Below are positions 17,556 to 25,899 of a stretch of DNA of 64,000 nucleotides, piece after piece. The stretch is taken from positions 186,001-250,000 of the forward strand of contig NZ_LKBA01000019.1 in the NCBI RefSeq assembly GCF_001307765.1, given 5' to 3'. Made by a program: the position numbers and the translations under genes. Every line of letters starts with the position of its first letter. The stretch's first letter is position 1. Source of the DNA: Aliiroseovarius crassostreae. GTDB taxonomy: Bacteria; Pseudomonadota; Alphaproteobacteria; Rhodobacterales; Rhodobacteraceae. The notes under the pieces are model-generated. The model saw only the letters and a program-made list of their open reading frames with translations. It made no database searches and was not told where the DNA came from.

Positions 17556-18937
17556 TGAGCTGTCCGCATCTTCCCCCCAAACCCCCCGCCCGATCCGGGC
17601 GCGTATCGTTGCGCCGTTATGCCAAGCTGTTTCGGCAAGACATTCTGTCCGCCCAGCCCGCGCGGCTGTATCGCGCCTGGATGGCTGAGTTTCGCACGCC
17701 GTTTTTCCGCAGTTTCATGTGCAATGACCCAAAGCTGATTGATCTGGTCCTGAAGGGGCGGCCGGATGATTTCCCAAAATCCGACCGAATCCGTGAAGGT
17801 CTGGCGCCGCTATTGGGCAACTCGGTCTTCATCACCAATGGCGAGACGTGGAAGCGGCAACGTCGCATCATTGATCCGGCATTTGAAGGCGGGCGGGTGC
17901 GCGAAGTGTTTCCCGCCATGTGGGATGCGGGCGTTGCAGCGGTGACGCGGCTTGCCCCGCTTGCCAATGGGCAACCTGTTGAAATTGAACTGCAAACCAG
18001 CCATGCGGCGGCAGATGTGATTTTTCGCACCTTGTTTTCGATCCCGATCGAACATGAGGTGGCCGGTGCGGTTTTTGACCGGTTCAAGGACCACCAGCGC
18101 GCGCAGCCCGTGGTCAATCTCGGGGCCATTCTGCCCTTGCCCAAATGGTTCCCGCGCTTTCATTCGCGCCAGACCCGTGAAACCGCGCGCGACATTCGCG
18201 CCCTGATCACCCGGCTGACAGAAGAGCGTATGTCGCGCATTGAGGCGGGGACCGCGCCCGATGACCTTGCCACAAAAATCATGACCACGCAGGACCCGGA
18301 AACGGGCCAGCGGTTCGACACGGAGGAAATGGTGGATCAGGTGGCGATCTTCTTCCTCGCGGGGCATGAAACCAGTGCCTCGGCGCTTGCCTGGTCCCTT
18401 TATCTGCTGGCACTTTACCCTGAGTGGCAGGAGCGGGTGGCCCGGGAAGCCTTGACGGCAATTGATCCGGAGAAGATCTATTTCTCGGTCATGTCGAAAC
18501 TGAAACTGTCCCGAGATGTGTTTCGGGAAGCGATGCGGTTGTATCCCCCGGTGCCGATGATGGTGCGGGAGGCGGCCTGTCCCGAGCAGTTCCGAGGGCG
18601 CAACGTGCCCCGTGGGAGCCAGATTGTGCTCAGCCCCTGGCATGCCCATCGCCACGAGCGGATCTGGGATCGGCCGGATGAGTTTGACCCCGCGCGGTTC
18701 TCTACCCCCGACGGCAAAGAGAGCATGCGCGCGGCGTATTATCCCTTCTCGGCGGGGCAGAGGGTCTGTCCGGGATCTGCTTTCGCGATGATAGAAGGGG
18801 CGCTGATCCTCTCGCTGTTGGTGCGGGCTTATCATTTTGAAATCGTGAAGGAAAAACCGGCCATGCCGGTGGCCCATCTGACCGTTCGGGGCAAAGATGG
18901 GATTTGGTTGAAACTGGTCCCTCGCGCGGTATCCTGA
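17552..18937 (+). CDS. cytochrome P450
   Basis: A 461-residue haem monooxygenase. The I-helix oxygen-activation motif AGHETS is at 270-275, the K-helix ExxR lies in FREAMRLYPPVPMM, and the haem loop FSAGQRVCPG has its Cys ligand at 406. There is no membrane anchor, so it is a soluble bacterial P450 needing separate redox partners, and no ferredoxin or reductase gene is nearby. GTG at 17552 or ATG at 17555 can start it, overlapping the stop of the preceding hydrolase-like gene. Co-translation suggests that the two act on the same substrate. The CYP family cannot be assigned by eye. Confidence 0.93.
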   Translation: MMSCPHLPPKPPARSGRVSLRRYAKLFRQDILSAQPARLYRAWMAEFRTPFFRSFMCNDPKLIDLVLKGRPDDFPKSDRIREGLAPLLGNSVFITNGETWKRQRRIIDPAFEGGRVREVFPAMWDAGVAAVTRLAPLANGQPVEIELQTSHAAADVIFRTLFSIPIEHEVAGAVFDRFKDHQRAQPVVNLGAILPLPKWFPRFHSRQTRETARDIRALITRLTEERMSRIEAGTAPDDLATKIMTTQDPETGQRFDTEEMVDQVAIFFLAGHETSASALAWSLYLLALYPEWQERVAREALTAIDPEKIYFSVMSKLKLSRDVFREAMRLYPPVPMMVREAACPEQFRGRNVPRGSQIVLSPWHAHRHERIWDRPDEFDPARFSTPDGKESMRAAYYPFSAGQRVCPGSAFAMIEGALILSLLVRAYHFEIVKEKPAMPVAHLTVRGKDGIWLKLVPRAVS

Positions 18938-19162
18938 CGCGTAACGGGTGTTTTTCGTCGTCAGGTTAAAATCCATGCACTTGGCTGTTTCTGACCTGGC
19001 AGGGGGAGTGTGGCCGGAATTTCCCCGAGATTTGCATGGATCCACCTCTGAAGTTCGACCTGTATTTGGTCCAATATCCAATGAGGAGGGTCTGGGATGT
19101 GGAGAAGCACGTCGGGAGAGGGGGCCTCTGAACGGGGATCCGGATGGGAGGTTTGGGGAGCC

Positions 19163-19354
19163 ATGAAAGATCGGCACAAGCAGAACTGCTCTGATCGGGA
19201 GCCGGGCAACTCTGTCTCCCGTGATGAGCTGGAAGAGATGTTCGGAGATGTTCTCAAACCGGATGGGGAGGATAAATCCCTCAGCGAAGAAGAGCGTCTG
19301 CAACGGCTGCGGGCTGAGAAGCTGAGAAACGCACTTTATCCGAAGGACAGGTGA
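19163..19354 (+). CDS. small hypothetical protein
   Basis: A 63-residue, highly charged protein beginning MKDRHKQNCSDREPG, with the predicted helices SRDELEEMFGDVL and SEEERLQRLRAEKLRNALYP. GGGGAG lies just before the ATG at 19163; a start at 19097 is also open but has weaker support. I do not recognise a family. It converges with the RHH gene about 30 bp away. Confidence 0.5.
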   Translation: MKDRHKQNCSDREPGNSVSRDELEEMFGDVLKPDGEDKSLSEEERLQRLRAEKLRNALYPKDR

Positions 19355-19387
19355 CGGGGCAGAAGACGGGGCAGAACCGGCTGGCCT

Positions 19388-19615
19388 TTAACGGGCGGCC
19401 TTGTTCTGCAGATGGGTCAGCACATAGACACGGATCGCCGAGGCAAGCCCGCGATCCATACCGCGGGTTTCATCCACCTCCGCCGCAAGAGCGTTGAGCG
19501 CAAGGCCGCGTTCTTTGGCAATACCTTGAAACGCTTTCCAAAACTCTGGCTCCAGAGACACGGATGTGCGGTGGCCATGTAAGGTGAGGGAATGTTTTTG
19601 CGGGCGGGTGGTCAT
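19388..19615 (-). CDS. ribbon-helix-helix domain protein
   Basis: A 75-residue protein with KHSLTLHGHRTSVSLEPEFW followed by two helices, matching the small RHH-type proteins common in alphaproteobacteria (RHH_4-like). These are probable DNA-binding dimers, the strand contacting DNA through HRTSVSL. It is the last gene of an apparent fumC-DUF4169-RHH operon: its ATG overlaps the stop of the DUF4169 gene by four bases. The target is unknown; autoregulation of the operon is possible. Confidence 0.8.
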   Translation of the reverse strand: MTTRPQKHSLTLHGHRTSVSLEPEFWKAFQGIAKERGLALNALAAEVDETRGMDRGLASAIRVYVLTHLQNKAAR

Positions 19616-19791
19616 GTGTCATCCTCCCGTTTGTGGCCGTCAAATAGGCGGATCACCCGGTCTTTGTCGGCCTTCTCCACCGCTTTTTGAGCTTTGGTGC
19701 GGCCAAATTTCACGGCGTTTTCGTCTGCGCGGGCCTTTTGTTCGGCCCGCGCTTTTTCTTTTCGATACCGGTTCAGGTTGACCGGTTTCAT
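19612..19791 (-). CDS. DUF4169 family protein
   Basis: A 59-residue basic protein reading MKPVNLNRYRKEKARAEQK and ending FDGHKREDDT. The opening and the run RTKAQKAVEKADKDR match the short DUF4169 family of unknown function. It lies three bases after fumC on the same strand and overlaps the RHH gene by ATGA, so all three are likely one transcript. It is mostly helical and charged, without a membrane segment. Confidence 0.8.
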   Translation of the reverse strand: MKPVNLNRYRKEKARAEQKARADENAVKFGRTKAQKAVEKADKDRVIRLFDGHKREDDT

Positions 19792-19794
19792 GGA

Positions 19795-21189
19795 TCAGGC
19801 CTTCGGGCCGATCATCTGTTCCGGGCGGACCACGGCGTCGAAGGTTTCTTCATCGACAAAGCCAAGGGCGATTGCCTCTTCCTTCAGGGTGGTGCCGTTC
19901 TTGTGCGCGGTCTTGGCCACTTTGGTGGCATTGTCATAGCCGATGGTCGGGGCGAGTGCGGTGACCAGCATCAGGCTTTCCTTCATCAGTTTGTCGATGC
20001 GCGGCTCATTGGCTTTGATGCCATTCAACATCCGCTCGGTGAAGCTGTCGGTCGCGTCGCCCAGAAGCTGGATCGACTGAAGCAGGTTGTAGCTCATCAT
20101 CGGGTTGTAGACGTTGAGTTCAAAATGCCCTTGAGAACCAGCAAAGGTCATCGCGGCGTTGTTGCCCATCACATGCGCGGCCACCTGGGTCAGCGCCTCG
20201 GCCTGGGTCGGGTTCACCTTGCCCGGCATGATCGACGAACCGGGTTCGTTTTCCGGCAGGATCAGCTCACCCAGACCCGAGCGCGGGCCGGAGCCCAGGA
20301 AGCGGATGTCATTGGCGATCTTGTAGCAGGAGCCGGCCACGGTGGCCAAAGCGCCCGACATGAACACCATGGCGTCATGGGCGGCCAGCGCTTCGAACTT
20401 GTTCGGTGCGGTGACAAAAGGCAGGTCGGTGATGCGCGCCATATTGGCGGCCACTTCTTCGCCCCAGCCTTGCTTGGTGTTGAGCCCGGTGCCCACGGCG
20501 GTCCCGCCTTGAGCGAGTTCGTAAATGCCGGGAAGCGCGGCTTTCACGCGCGCGATGCCCTGACGGATCATATGTGCATAGCCCGAAAACTCCTGGCCCA
20601 GGGTCAGCGGGGTCGCGTCCTGGGTGTGGGTGCGGCCGATCTTGATGATGTCCTTGAACTCTTCTTGCTTGGCCTCAAGCCCGGCCAGCAGTTTCTCTAG
20701 CCCCGGCAGCAGCACGTCGCGCACCGACATGGCGGTGGCGATATGCATCGCGGTGGGGAAGGTGTCGTTCGAGGACTGACCCATGTTGCAGTGATCGTTT
20801 GGGTGCACCGGATCTTTCGATCCGATCACGCCGCCCATGATTTCGATGGCGCGGTTGGCGATCACTTCGTTTGCGTTCATGTTCGACTGGGTGCCGGACC
20901 CGGTCTGCCAGACGACCAGCGGGAAGTTGTCGTCAAACTTGCCGGCCACAACTTCGCTTGCAGCCTGGATAACGGCGTCTGCGATGGCCGGGTCCATGTT
21001 GCCGGATGCCTTGTTGGCTTCGGCGCAGGCCTGTTTGATCACGCCAAGAGCGCGCACGATGGCGACGGGCTGCTTTTCCCAGCCGATCGGGAAGTTCATC
21101 AGCGAGCGTTGGGTCTGAGCCCCCCAATATTTGTCTGTGGGAACTTCGAGCGGGCCAAAGCTGTCGGATTCAGTGCGGGTCTCGGTCAT
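19795..21189 (-). CDS. fumC: fumarate hydratase, class II
   Basis: A 464-residue iron-independent fumarase converting fumarate to L-malate in the TCA cycle. The signature [11 protein letters not shown] is present, together with [15 protein letters not shown], the catalytic-region [13 protein letters not shown], and [16 protein letters not shown]. The length and the [17 protein letters not shown] opening are normal for FumC. It is the first gene of a minus-strand operon with the DUF4169 and RHH genes. Confidence 0.97.
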   Translation of the reverse strand: MTETRTESDSFGPLEVPTDKYWGAQTQRSLMNFPIGWEKQPVAIVRALGVIKQACAEANKASGNMDPAIADAVIQAASEVVAGKFDDNFPLVVWQTGSGTQSNMNANEVIANRAIEIMGGVIGSKDPVHPNDHCNMGQSSNDTFPTAMHIATAMSVRDVLLPGLEKLLAGLEAKQEEFKDIIKIGRTHTQDATPLTLGQEFSGYAHMIRQGIARVKAALPGIYELAQGGTAVGTGLNTKQGWGEEVAANMARITDLPFVTAPNKFEALAAHDAMVFMSGALATVAGSCYKIANDIRFLGSGPRSGLGELILPENEPGSSIMPGKVNPTQAEALTQVAAHVMGNNAAMTFAGSQGHFELNVYNPMMSYNLLQSIQLLGDATDSFTERMLNGIKANEPRIDKLMKESLMLVTALAPTIGYDNATKVAKTAHKNGTTLKEEAIALGFVDEETFDAVVRPEQMIGPKA

Positions 21190-21410
21190 GTCTTGCGCCT
21201 TTTTTCAAAAGAAACCGACGCTTTTCTACCCGAATACGCACCAAATTCAATGGGGCAGAGGTGGGAAAGGGGAGAGGTAGCGCCAACATTGCATGCAATT
21301 GTGCACAATTATCCGCTGACGACCCAACTCATCAGCTGAAATGGGGGCCCAAATTGCGGACCATGTCTGTTGGGCGACGGTGCGCGGGCGGCCTGACGCA
21401 GGGCGCCATG

Positions 21411-21947
21411 TTATTTGCGGAAACTGTCGAGGCTGACCACGTCAGCGTCCTTATGGGCCGCATCATCATCGGCCTCGTCCTCCGCGTCGGATGGTTTGGC
21501 CCTGCTACACTCTGACGATAGATCGGCTTCATCCACACCGGACACGTCATCATCCTCACCTGCCAGATGCAGATTGGCGTGATGGTCCTCGCTTTCCTGT
21601 GTATCGAACCGCAATCCGAACTCCACCGAGGGATCCACGAATGTGTTGATCGCATCAAACGGCACATAAAGTGGTTCGGGTGAGTCGCCGAAATTCAGGG
21701 TCACGTTGAACCCGTCTTCGCCCACTTCCAGATCCGCAAACCAGTGCTGCAGGACGATGGTCATATCTTCTGGAAACCGGTCATACATCCAGTCCGCCAG
21801 CTCGGTTTCCGGGTGGCGGGTGTTGAAATTGATAAAGAAATGGTGCTGCCCGGGCAGGCCGTTGCGAGCCACATCCTCCAGCACGGTCCGGATCAGACTG
21901 CGCATGGCGTTATGCATGAGGTTTCCATAGTCAATTGAACCGGACAT
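21411..21947 (-). CDS. sspB: SspB-family ClpXP adaptor for ssrA-tagged proteins
   Basis: A 178-residue alphaproteobacterial SspB homologue, which binds the tmRNA-encoded degradation tag and delivers tagged proteins to ClpXP. The N-terminal two-thirds (from YGNLMHNAMRSLIRTVLEDV through HHFFINFNTRHPETELADW to LEVGEDGFNVTLNFG) is the tag-binding fold. The acidic tail (DEADLSSEC to the end) should carry the ClpX-tethering segment, ending VVSLDSFRK. The ssrA gene lies about 310 bp upstream on the same strand. Two perfect 11-bp repeats containing the ribosome binding site precede the ATG. Confidence 0.9.
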   Translation of the reverse strand: MSGSIDYGNLMHNAMRSLIRTVLEDVARNGLPGQHHFFINFNTRHPETELADWMYDRFPEDMTIVLQHWFADLEVGEDGFNVTLNFGDSPEPLYVPFDAINTFVDPSVEFGLRFDTQESEDHHANLHLAGEDDDVSGVDEADLSSECSRAKPSDAEDEADDDAAHKDADVVSLDSFRK

Positions 21948-21948
21948 T

Positions 21949-21970
21949 TCTCACCCTTGTCTCACCCTTG
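21949..21970 (-). promoter_or_regulatory. duplicated ribosome binding site before sspB
   Basis: CAAGGGTGAGA occurs twice in tandem on the minus strand, ending one base before the sspB ATG. The nearer AAGGG is about six bases from the start and is a good Shine-Dalgarno sequence; the other lies 11 bases further away. Confidence 0.6.
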
Positions 21971-22261
21971 GTTAACCCATCGTATCGGGGATGTTTCGTG
22001 GTTTGAGCATAAGCGAATTTTCGGTGAAATAAAGCGTTGAACGAAAAATCTTTGTGAAGTCATAACGGTTGGTTTTGTGCGGAAATGCGGGTCTGTGGTG
22101 GTTTGGTGAAACGCAATAATCCCTTTGGTTATAAACTGTTTATGGGAATAGAGGAGGTTCATTTTCTTACCAAGATCATCAGATTGTTGACCTCTCTTGC
22201 TGTGGTTGGACCCCCTTTTGCCATCGGTTGCCGTTAAAATGCTTCAGGTAAGGGGGCGCTC
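21971..22261. other. sspB-ssrA intergenic stretch
   Basis: No gene is supported here. The region is AT-richer than its surroundings, has several GTGAA and TTTGG stretches and presumably holds the sspB promoter. No terminator with a clear T run was found for ssrA. Confidence 0.4.
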
Positions 22262-22645
22262 GCCAGGGGAAGGGCCGGGCTATGTTTGGGCAACAGGCGG
22301 GGAAAGTGCAGGTTTCTGTTGCCAGGTACCTGCGAACCCCGCCAAACGCGGCTAGGCGTAAGGACTTAGTTTCGGCGACCCGAACTGCTTACGCAGCCAG
22401 AGCCATTGCCGGAGCTTTGTTGTCGTTTGCAACTAGCTTAAGTGAACCGATAACGGTGGTATCTCACCGAGACAAAGCTAACCCCTTTAGACGTCCGTCG
22501 ATCCTGTTTCGCCCCCACGGTATCAAGGTGTTCCCCAAACGAAGGATGCCCCTGAGTGTGTTATGGTGGAGGCGCCGGGTACCGCCCCCGGGTCCGATCC
22601 GCTTATTACGAGCGCGTTTATGTCCATAGTCCCCGAGGGGACAGA
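22262..22645 (-). ncRNA. ssrA: transfer-messenger RNA (permuted, two-piece tmRNA)
   Basis: The gene is circularly permuted, as is normal in alphaproteobacteria. Reading the minus strand, the acceptor piece comes first: T arm CGGACCCGGGGGCGG, then CGCCTCC-A-CCA with the encoded CCA at 22566-22564. An intervening loop of about 47 bases follows. The coding piece begins GGGGGCG at 22516, and its first seven bases pair fully with CGCCTCC (one G.U). The tag frame at 22430-22389 encodes ANDNKAPAMALAA and ends TAA. The outer ends are approximate. The tag's Ala-Ala end is the ClpXP degron, and the adaptor gene sspB lies next door. Confidence 0.93.
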
Positions 22646-22742
22646 TCATATGTAAGGGGTGCGGACGGAATTGAAAAGGGGTTGCGTGCCGAATGCAGGA
22701 ATGACACTCTGGGCGTCATTAAAGCGTAGGACATTACTGATT

Positions 22743-23540
22743 ATGAAAAACAGCCTTCCCGGTGCGGCGATAGCGCAACTTGCCCAACACGCACCCACCG
22801 CCGTTTTGATTTCGCTGCCCGCCTTTGCCTATTCCGTTTTGGCGGAAACAGTGGCGATGTGGATGGAACGCGAAGTCTATGATGCCGACAGCGCTTTCGC
22901 CTCGCTTGGATTCCTGCTTGGAATAGTCGGTTTCGTCGCTTATTTCGCAATCTTCGGCGCGATGGCCATTGCATGGCACAGGTTGATACTACAACGCGAG
23001 GAACCGGTTGCGTTGGGCCTTCAAGGCGCGTTTGGGCGTTTGACCTCTTACGCGACCCAGTGGTTCGTGCTGGGCGTAGTCATCTCCATTCCCGTAATGA
23101 TCGTGCAGATCCCCTTTATCTTCATGCAGTCCCAGACCTTGATCTTAGAGCAAGGCGAGGTGGGTCTCGTTGCCGGTTCTGTTTTTGTCGTGGTGCCATA
23201 TGCCATCGGGGGAATGCTGATCCTTCGGTTGGGGCAGAAACTGGTTGCGATCGCCACGGATGCGCCCGAGATGTCCTTTCGCGATTCATGGCGTATGACC
23301 CGCCCGCACGCGATGCCTGTAGTGATGGCGGGGCTTTTGCTGGGTGCCGTGGCGTTTATAGTTTATGTCCCGGCCGAGTTGGTCGTGACGGGGCGGTTGG
23401 ACTTCATAGGCAGCGATCCCATGGGGGGATGGGTTTTAGCCTTCATTGATGGGGTCGGGGGCGTGCTTCTGGTTCTGCTCGAAGTCTCGTTCCTGACCGA
23501 GCTTTATCGCCGTTGCACCACGACAAGCGCGCGCGATTAA
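22743..23540 (+). CDS. polytopic membrane protein of unknown function
   Basis: A 265-residue protein with about six hydrophobic segments. The first helix starts near VLISLPAFAYSVLAETVAMW, then GFLLGIVGFVAYFAIF, VLGVVISIPVMIVQIPFIF, VFVVVPYAIGGMLIL, MAGLLLGAVAFIVYV and a C-terminal helix ending LLEVSFLTELYRR. The sequence SFRDSWRMTRPHAMPVV lies in a cytoplasmic or periplasmic loop. I recognise no named family. The start MKNSLPG at 22743 is chosen because the upstream frame runs into the ssrA promoter area. Its stop overlaps the convergent FCD regulator by four bases. Confidence 0.7.
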   Translation: MKNSLPGAAIAQLAQHAPTAVLISLPAFAYSVLAETVAMWMEREVYDADSAFASLGFLLGIVGFVAYFAIFGAMAIAWHRLILQREEPVALGLQGAFGRLTSYATQWFVLGVVISIPVMIVQIPFIFMQSQTLILEQGEVGLVAGSVFVVVPYAIGGMLILRLGQKLVAIATDAPEMSFRDSWRMTRPHAMPVVMAGLLLGAVAFIVYVPAELVVTGRLDFIGSDPMGGWVLAFIDGVGGVLLVLLEVSFLTELYRRCTTTSARD

Positions 23541-24277
23541 TGCGCTTTGGCGGGGGTGGGCTTGCTTTCCAGACGACGACACCCAAGTTCGGCGGTGTAG
23601 TCTGCAAGCTCTGACAGAATTGCTTCTGCCTGTTCGCCGGACTGTGCTTCCACGGCATCCGCCAGCCGCGTATGCAGCTCTACGATCCGATCCCTATCCC
23701 GCTGGGTATAGGTGATCATGTTCATCAAGGGCTGCATCGCCTCGACAGCACCTGCCAGTTGGTAAGACAGAACCGGATTGCCTGCCCCATCCACCAGCGC
23801 CCGGTGAAAGGCCACGTCCGAGGCGCAGAAGGCTTCGTCCGTGAGGCCCGGTTGGGACTGGCGCATGATCTCGGCGCGCATGGTGGCAAGGTGATCGGCC
23901 GTGCGACGCTCTGCCGAAAGCGGCGCACAGGCGCGTTCCAGCGCAAAGCGCGCCTCACAGGCGGTCTCGAAACTCACCTCGTTCATCGACAAGAGCAGCG
24001 TTGAGGTGGTGATCTGTTGGCCATACGCATCCTCAAACGACATGCGGTTTACAAAGGCCCCGCCGGTGGCTCCGCGCTGGGTGCGGATGAGGTTCTGCGC
24101 TGCCAGCCGTTTCAACGCCTCGCGCACGGTCGGGCGCGAGACGGAGAACTGGTCCGCCAGCTCTGCCTCGGACGGGAGGCGCTGATCCACTATCAGATCG
24201 CCCGCGATGATCGCATCGCGAATGTCACTGGCAATCTGCGCCGAAAGGTCTTGCGGGGTGGGTTTGCTCGCACTCAT
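23537..24277 (-). CDS. GntR-family transcriptional regulator, FadR/FCD subfamily
   Basis: A 246-residue regulator with an N-terminal winged helix-turn-helix (about residues 10-80: RLPSEAELADQFSVSRPTVR, then EALKRLAAQNLIRTQRG). A C-terminal all-helical FCD effector domain (about 95-230) carries metal- and ligand-binding residues, as in DVAFHRALVDGAGNPVL. FCD proteins usually sense carboxylic acids. It is divergent from the DUF2182-DUF1326-dmdA-acuI operon, and palindromic sites matching the GT-N3-AC pattern lie between them, so it probably controls DMSP demethylation; that link is inferred. A GntR-type gene next to dmdA is common in the Roseobacter group. Confidence 0.88.
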   Translation of the reverse strand: MSASKPTPQDLSAQIASDIRDAIIAGDLIVDQRLPSEAELADQFSVSRPTVREALKRLAAQNLIRTQRGATGGAFVNRMSFEDAYGQQITTSTLLLSMNEVSFETACEARFALERACAPLSAERRTADHLATMRAEIMRQSQPGLTDEAFCASDVAFHRALVDGAGNPVLSYQLAGAVEAMQPLMNMITYTQRDRDRIVELHTRLADAVEAQSGEQAEAILSELADYTAELGCRRLESKPTPAKAH

Positions 24278-24351
24278 GTAAACTGTTTAGGGGGCAATGC
24301 CGGTCCGGGTCAACTGGACGCTACGTCACTTTTTGGGTCGGTAAAATTCAT

Positions 24352-24362
24352 TTGTCAGACAA
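24352..24362. promoter_or_regulatory. candidate FCD/GntR operator 1
   Basis: TTGTCAGACAA is a perfect 11-bp palindrome around a central A and fits the GntR-type pattern TnGTnnnACnA. It lies in the divergent region between the FCD regulator and the dmdA operon, 56 bases before the DUF2182 start. Confidence 0.5.
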
Positions 24363-24385
24363 TTGCATGATGGGCATAGTTTTAA

Positions 24386-24396
24386 ATGTAAGACAA
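24386..24396. promoter_or_regulatory. candidate FCD/GntR operator 2
   Basis: ATGTAAGACAA repeats the GT-N3-AC core of operator 1, with its centre 34 bp downstream, about three helical turns. Together they could bind two dimers of the adjacent regulator. Confidence 0.4.
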
Positions 24397-24417
24397 TTCG
24401 AGTCAGGAGAGGTCCCG

Positions 24418-25209
24418 ATGCAGATCGCCGACAGGATACGACAGATGGCAGCCCCCCATTGGCTGGCGCTGTTCGGGCTGGTCGCCTTGGGCTGGATGGT
24501 GATTTACGCGATGGCGGTGCCGTCTGACCAGATGGAGATGGCCCAGATCTATGGGGCCGAGTTCTGGCGCTCGCTTTGTATCGTGTCGCCGGATCAGGCC
24601 GGGTTCTGGGGGCTTGCGCTTATGTGGATGATCATGTCCGCGGCGATGATGGCGCCGACCGCACTGCCTGCGCTGGCCACCTATGATGACATGATTGCGT
24701 CTGGTGCGGGCAGTCGGCAGGGGTTTGGTGAGCTGATTGCGGGCTACCTTGCGGTATGGCTTGGCTTTTCGCTGCTGGTGGCAGGCGCGCAGCTGGTGCT
24801 GTTTCAGGCGGGGCTTTTGTCACCGCTGGGGCAAAGCCTGTCGGCCTGGCTGTCCGGTGGGTTGCTTGTGGGGGCGGGGCTTTACCAGTTCTCATCCCTG
24901 AAAGAGGCCTGCCTGTCCAAATGCCGCCATCCGATGAGTTTTTACATGCAGTATTGGCGCGAAGGTCGCTGGAACGCGGTCTCGCTTGGCCTGCGCCTTG
25001 GGGCGGTCTGCCTTGGCTGTTGCTGGGCCCTGATGCTGCTTGGCTTTGTGGGCGGGGTGATGAACATCGCCTTCATGGGGCTCGCCACCCTGATCATGAT
25101 TTTCGAAAAGCTGCCGGAACTTGGCCGCTACATCACCAAACCGCTGGGCTGGGGGCTGACTATCTTTGGTCTTGCGGTGATCACCAATGGCGCATTGCCC
25201 CTGATCTAG
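24418..25209 (+). CDS. DUF2182 integral membrane protein (predicted metal-binding)
   Basis: A 263-residue membrane protein with about seven hydrophobic helices. It has the DUF2182 signatures LMWMIMSAAMMAPTALPALATY (Met-rich), QFSSLKEACLSKCRHPMSF, and GCCWALMLLGFVGGVMN. The Met/Cys-rich faces suggest metal binding, but no reaction is known. AGGAGAGG precedes the ATG at 24418. It is the first gene of a tight operon: the DUF1326 gene follows after 24 bp, then dmdA and acuI. DUF2182 and DUF1326 genes are often neighbours in bacteria, which suggests a joint role. Confidence 0.85.
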   Translation: MQIADRIRQMAAPHWLALFGLVALGWMVIYAMAVPSDQMEMAQIYGAEFWRSLCIVSPDQAGFWGLALMWMIMSAAMMAPTALPALATYDDMIASGAGSRQGFGELIAGYLAVWLGFSLLVAGAQLVLFQAGLLSPLGQSLSAWLSGGLLVGAGLYQFSSLKEACLSKCRHPMSFYMQYWREGRWNAVSLGLRLGAVCLGCCWALMLLGFVGGVMNIAFMGLATLIMIFEKLPELGRYITKPLGWGLTIFGLAVITNGALPLI

Positions 25210-25233
25210 GGCGCGCAAGAAAGGGAGAGAGAA

Positions 25234-25866
25234 ATGGACGGGACGCAAATCGGTCAGGTTGAATGGGCCATCAAGGGAGAGCTGATCCTCAACTGTAACT
25301 GCACGGTGTTCTGCCCCTGTGTGGTCAGCCTGGGGGATCACCCGCCGACAGAAGGCTATTGCATGGGCTGGGCCGGTATTCGCATCGACAGCGGCAACTA
25401 TGGCGGTGTGGACCTGTCTGGGCTGAATGTGGGGCTCTTGCTGGAAATCCCCGGGCGCATGGCCCGTGGCAACTGGAAGGCCGCCGCCTATATTGACGAG
25501 CGCGCGGATGATGATGCGTTTGAGGCGCTCTGCCACATCTTCACTGGGGCCGCGAAGGGCACCACCGGGCTCTTTAAAATGCTGGTCAGCGAGTTTCTGG
25601 GCGCCGAACGCGCACCCGTGTCGTTTGAGACCGAAGGCAACACCCGTCGCCTGATTGTTGGCAAAGCCATTCGCGGGTCCGTGACCCCGGTGCCGGGTAA
25701 GGGCGGGGCCGATCAGGTGATCACCAACACCAATTACTGGATGGGGCCGGATATCACCGTGGCCAAAGCTGACGAGGCCCGCGTGCGTGCCTTTGGCCGG
25801 GTCTGGGACTTCGACGGGAAATCCGCCGAGATCTGCCAGATTGATTGGAAAGGCCCCGGTCGCTAA
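25234..25866 (+). CDS. DUF1326 domain protein
   Basis: A 210-residue soluble protein with the family's Cys cluster near the N-terminus, LNCNCTVFCPCVVS, followed by a conserved GYCMGW. Four clustered Cys residues suggest a metal site. The domain also includes IDSGNYGGVDLSGLNV and PGRMARGNWKAAAYIDERA. The biochemical role is unknown. It is the second gene of the operon that ends with dmdA-acuI, 24 bp after the DUF2182 gene and 33 bp before dmdA. The context allows a role in metal or thiol handling during DMSP breakdown, but this is speculative. Confidence 0.85.
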   Translation: MDGTQIGQVEWAIKGELILNCNCTVFCPCVVSLGDHPPTEGYCMGWAGIRIDSGNYGGVDLSGLNVGLLLEIPGRMARGNWKAAAYIDERADDDAFEALCHIFTGAAKGTTGLFKMLVSEFLGAERAPVSFETEGNTRRLIVGKAIRGSVTPVPGKGGADQVITNTNYWMGPDITVAKADEARVRAFGRVWDFDGKSAEICQIDWKGPGR

Positions 25867-25899
25867 GGCGGCTGGGTTCACGTCAAGGGAGCGCGCCTC

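Noticed and set aside
17810-19303. 497-codon minus-strand frame
   Set aside because: It is antisense to the P450, whose haem and I-helix motifs are unmistakable.
19687-20700. 337-codon plus-strand frame
   Set aside because: It is antisense to fumC.
22282-22629. 115-codon plus-strand frame
   Set aside because: It overlaps the tmRNA gene on the opposite strand; the RNA explains the sequence.
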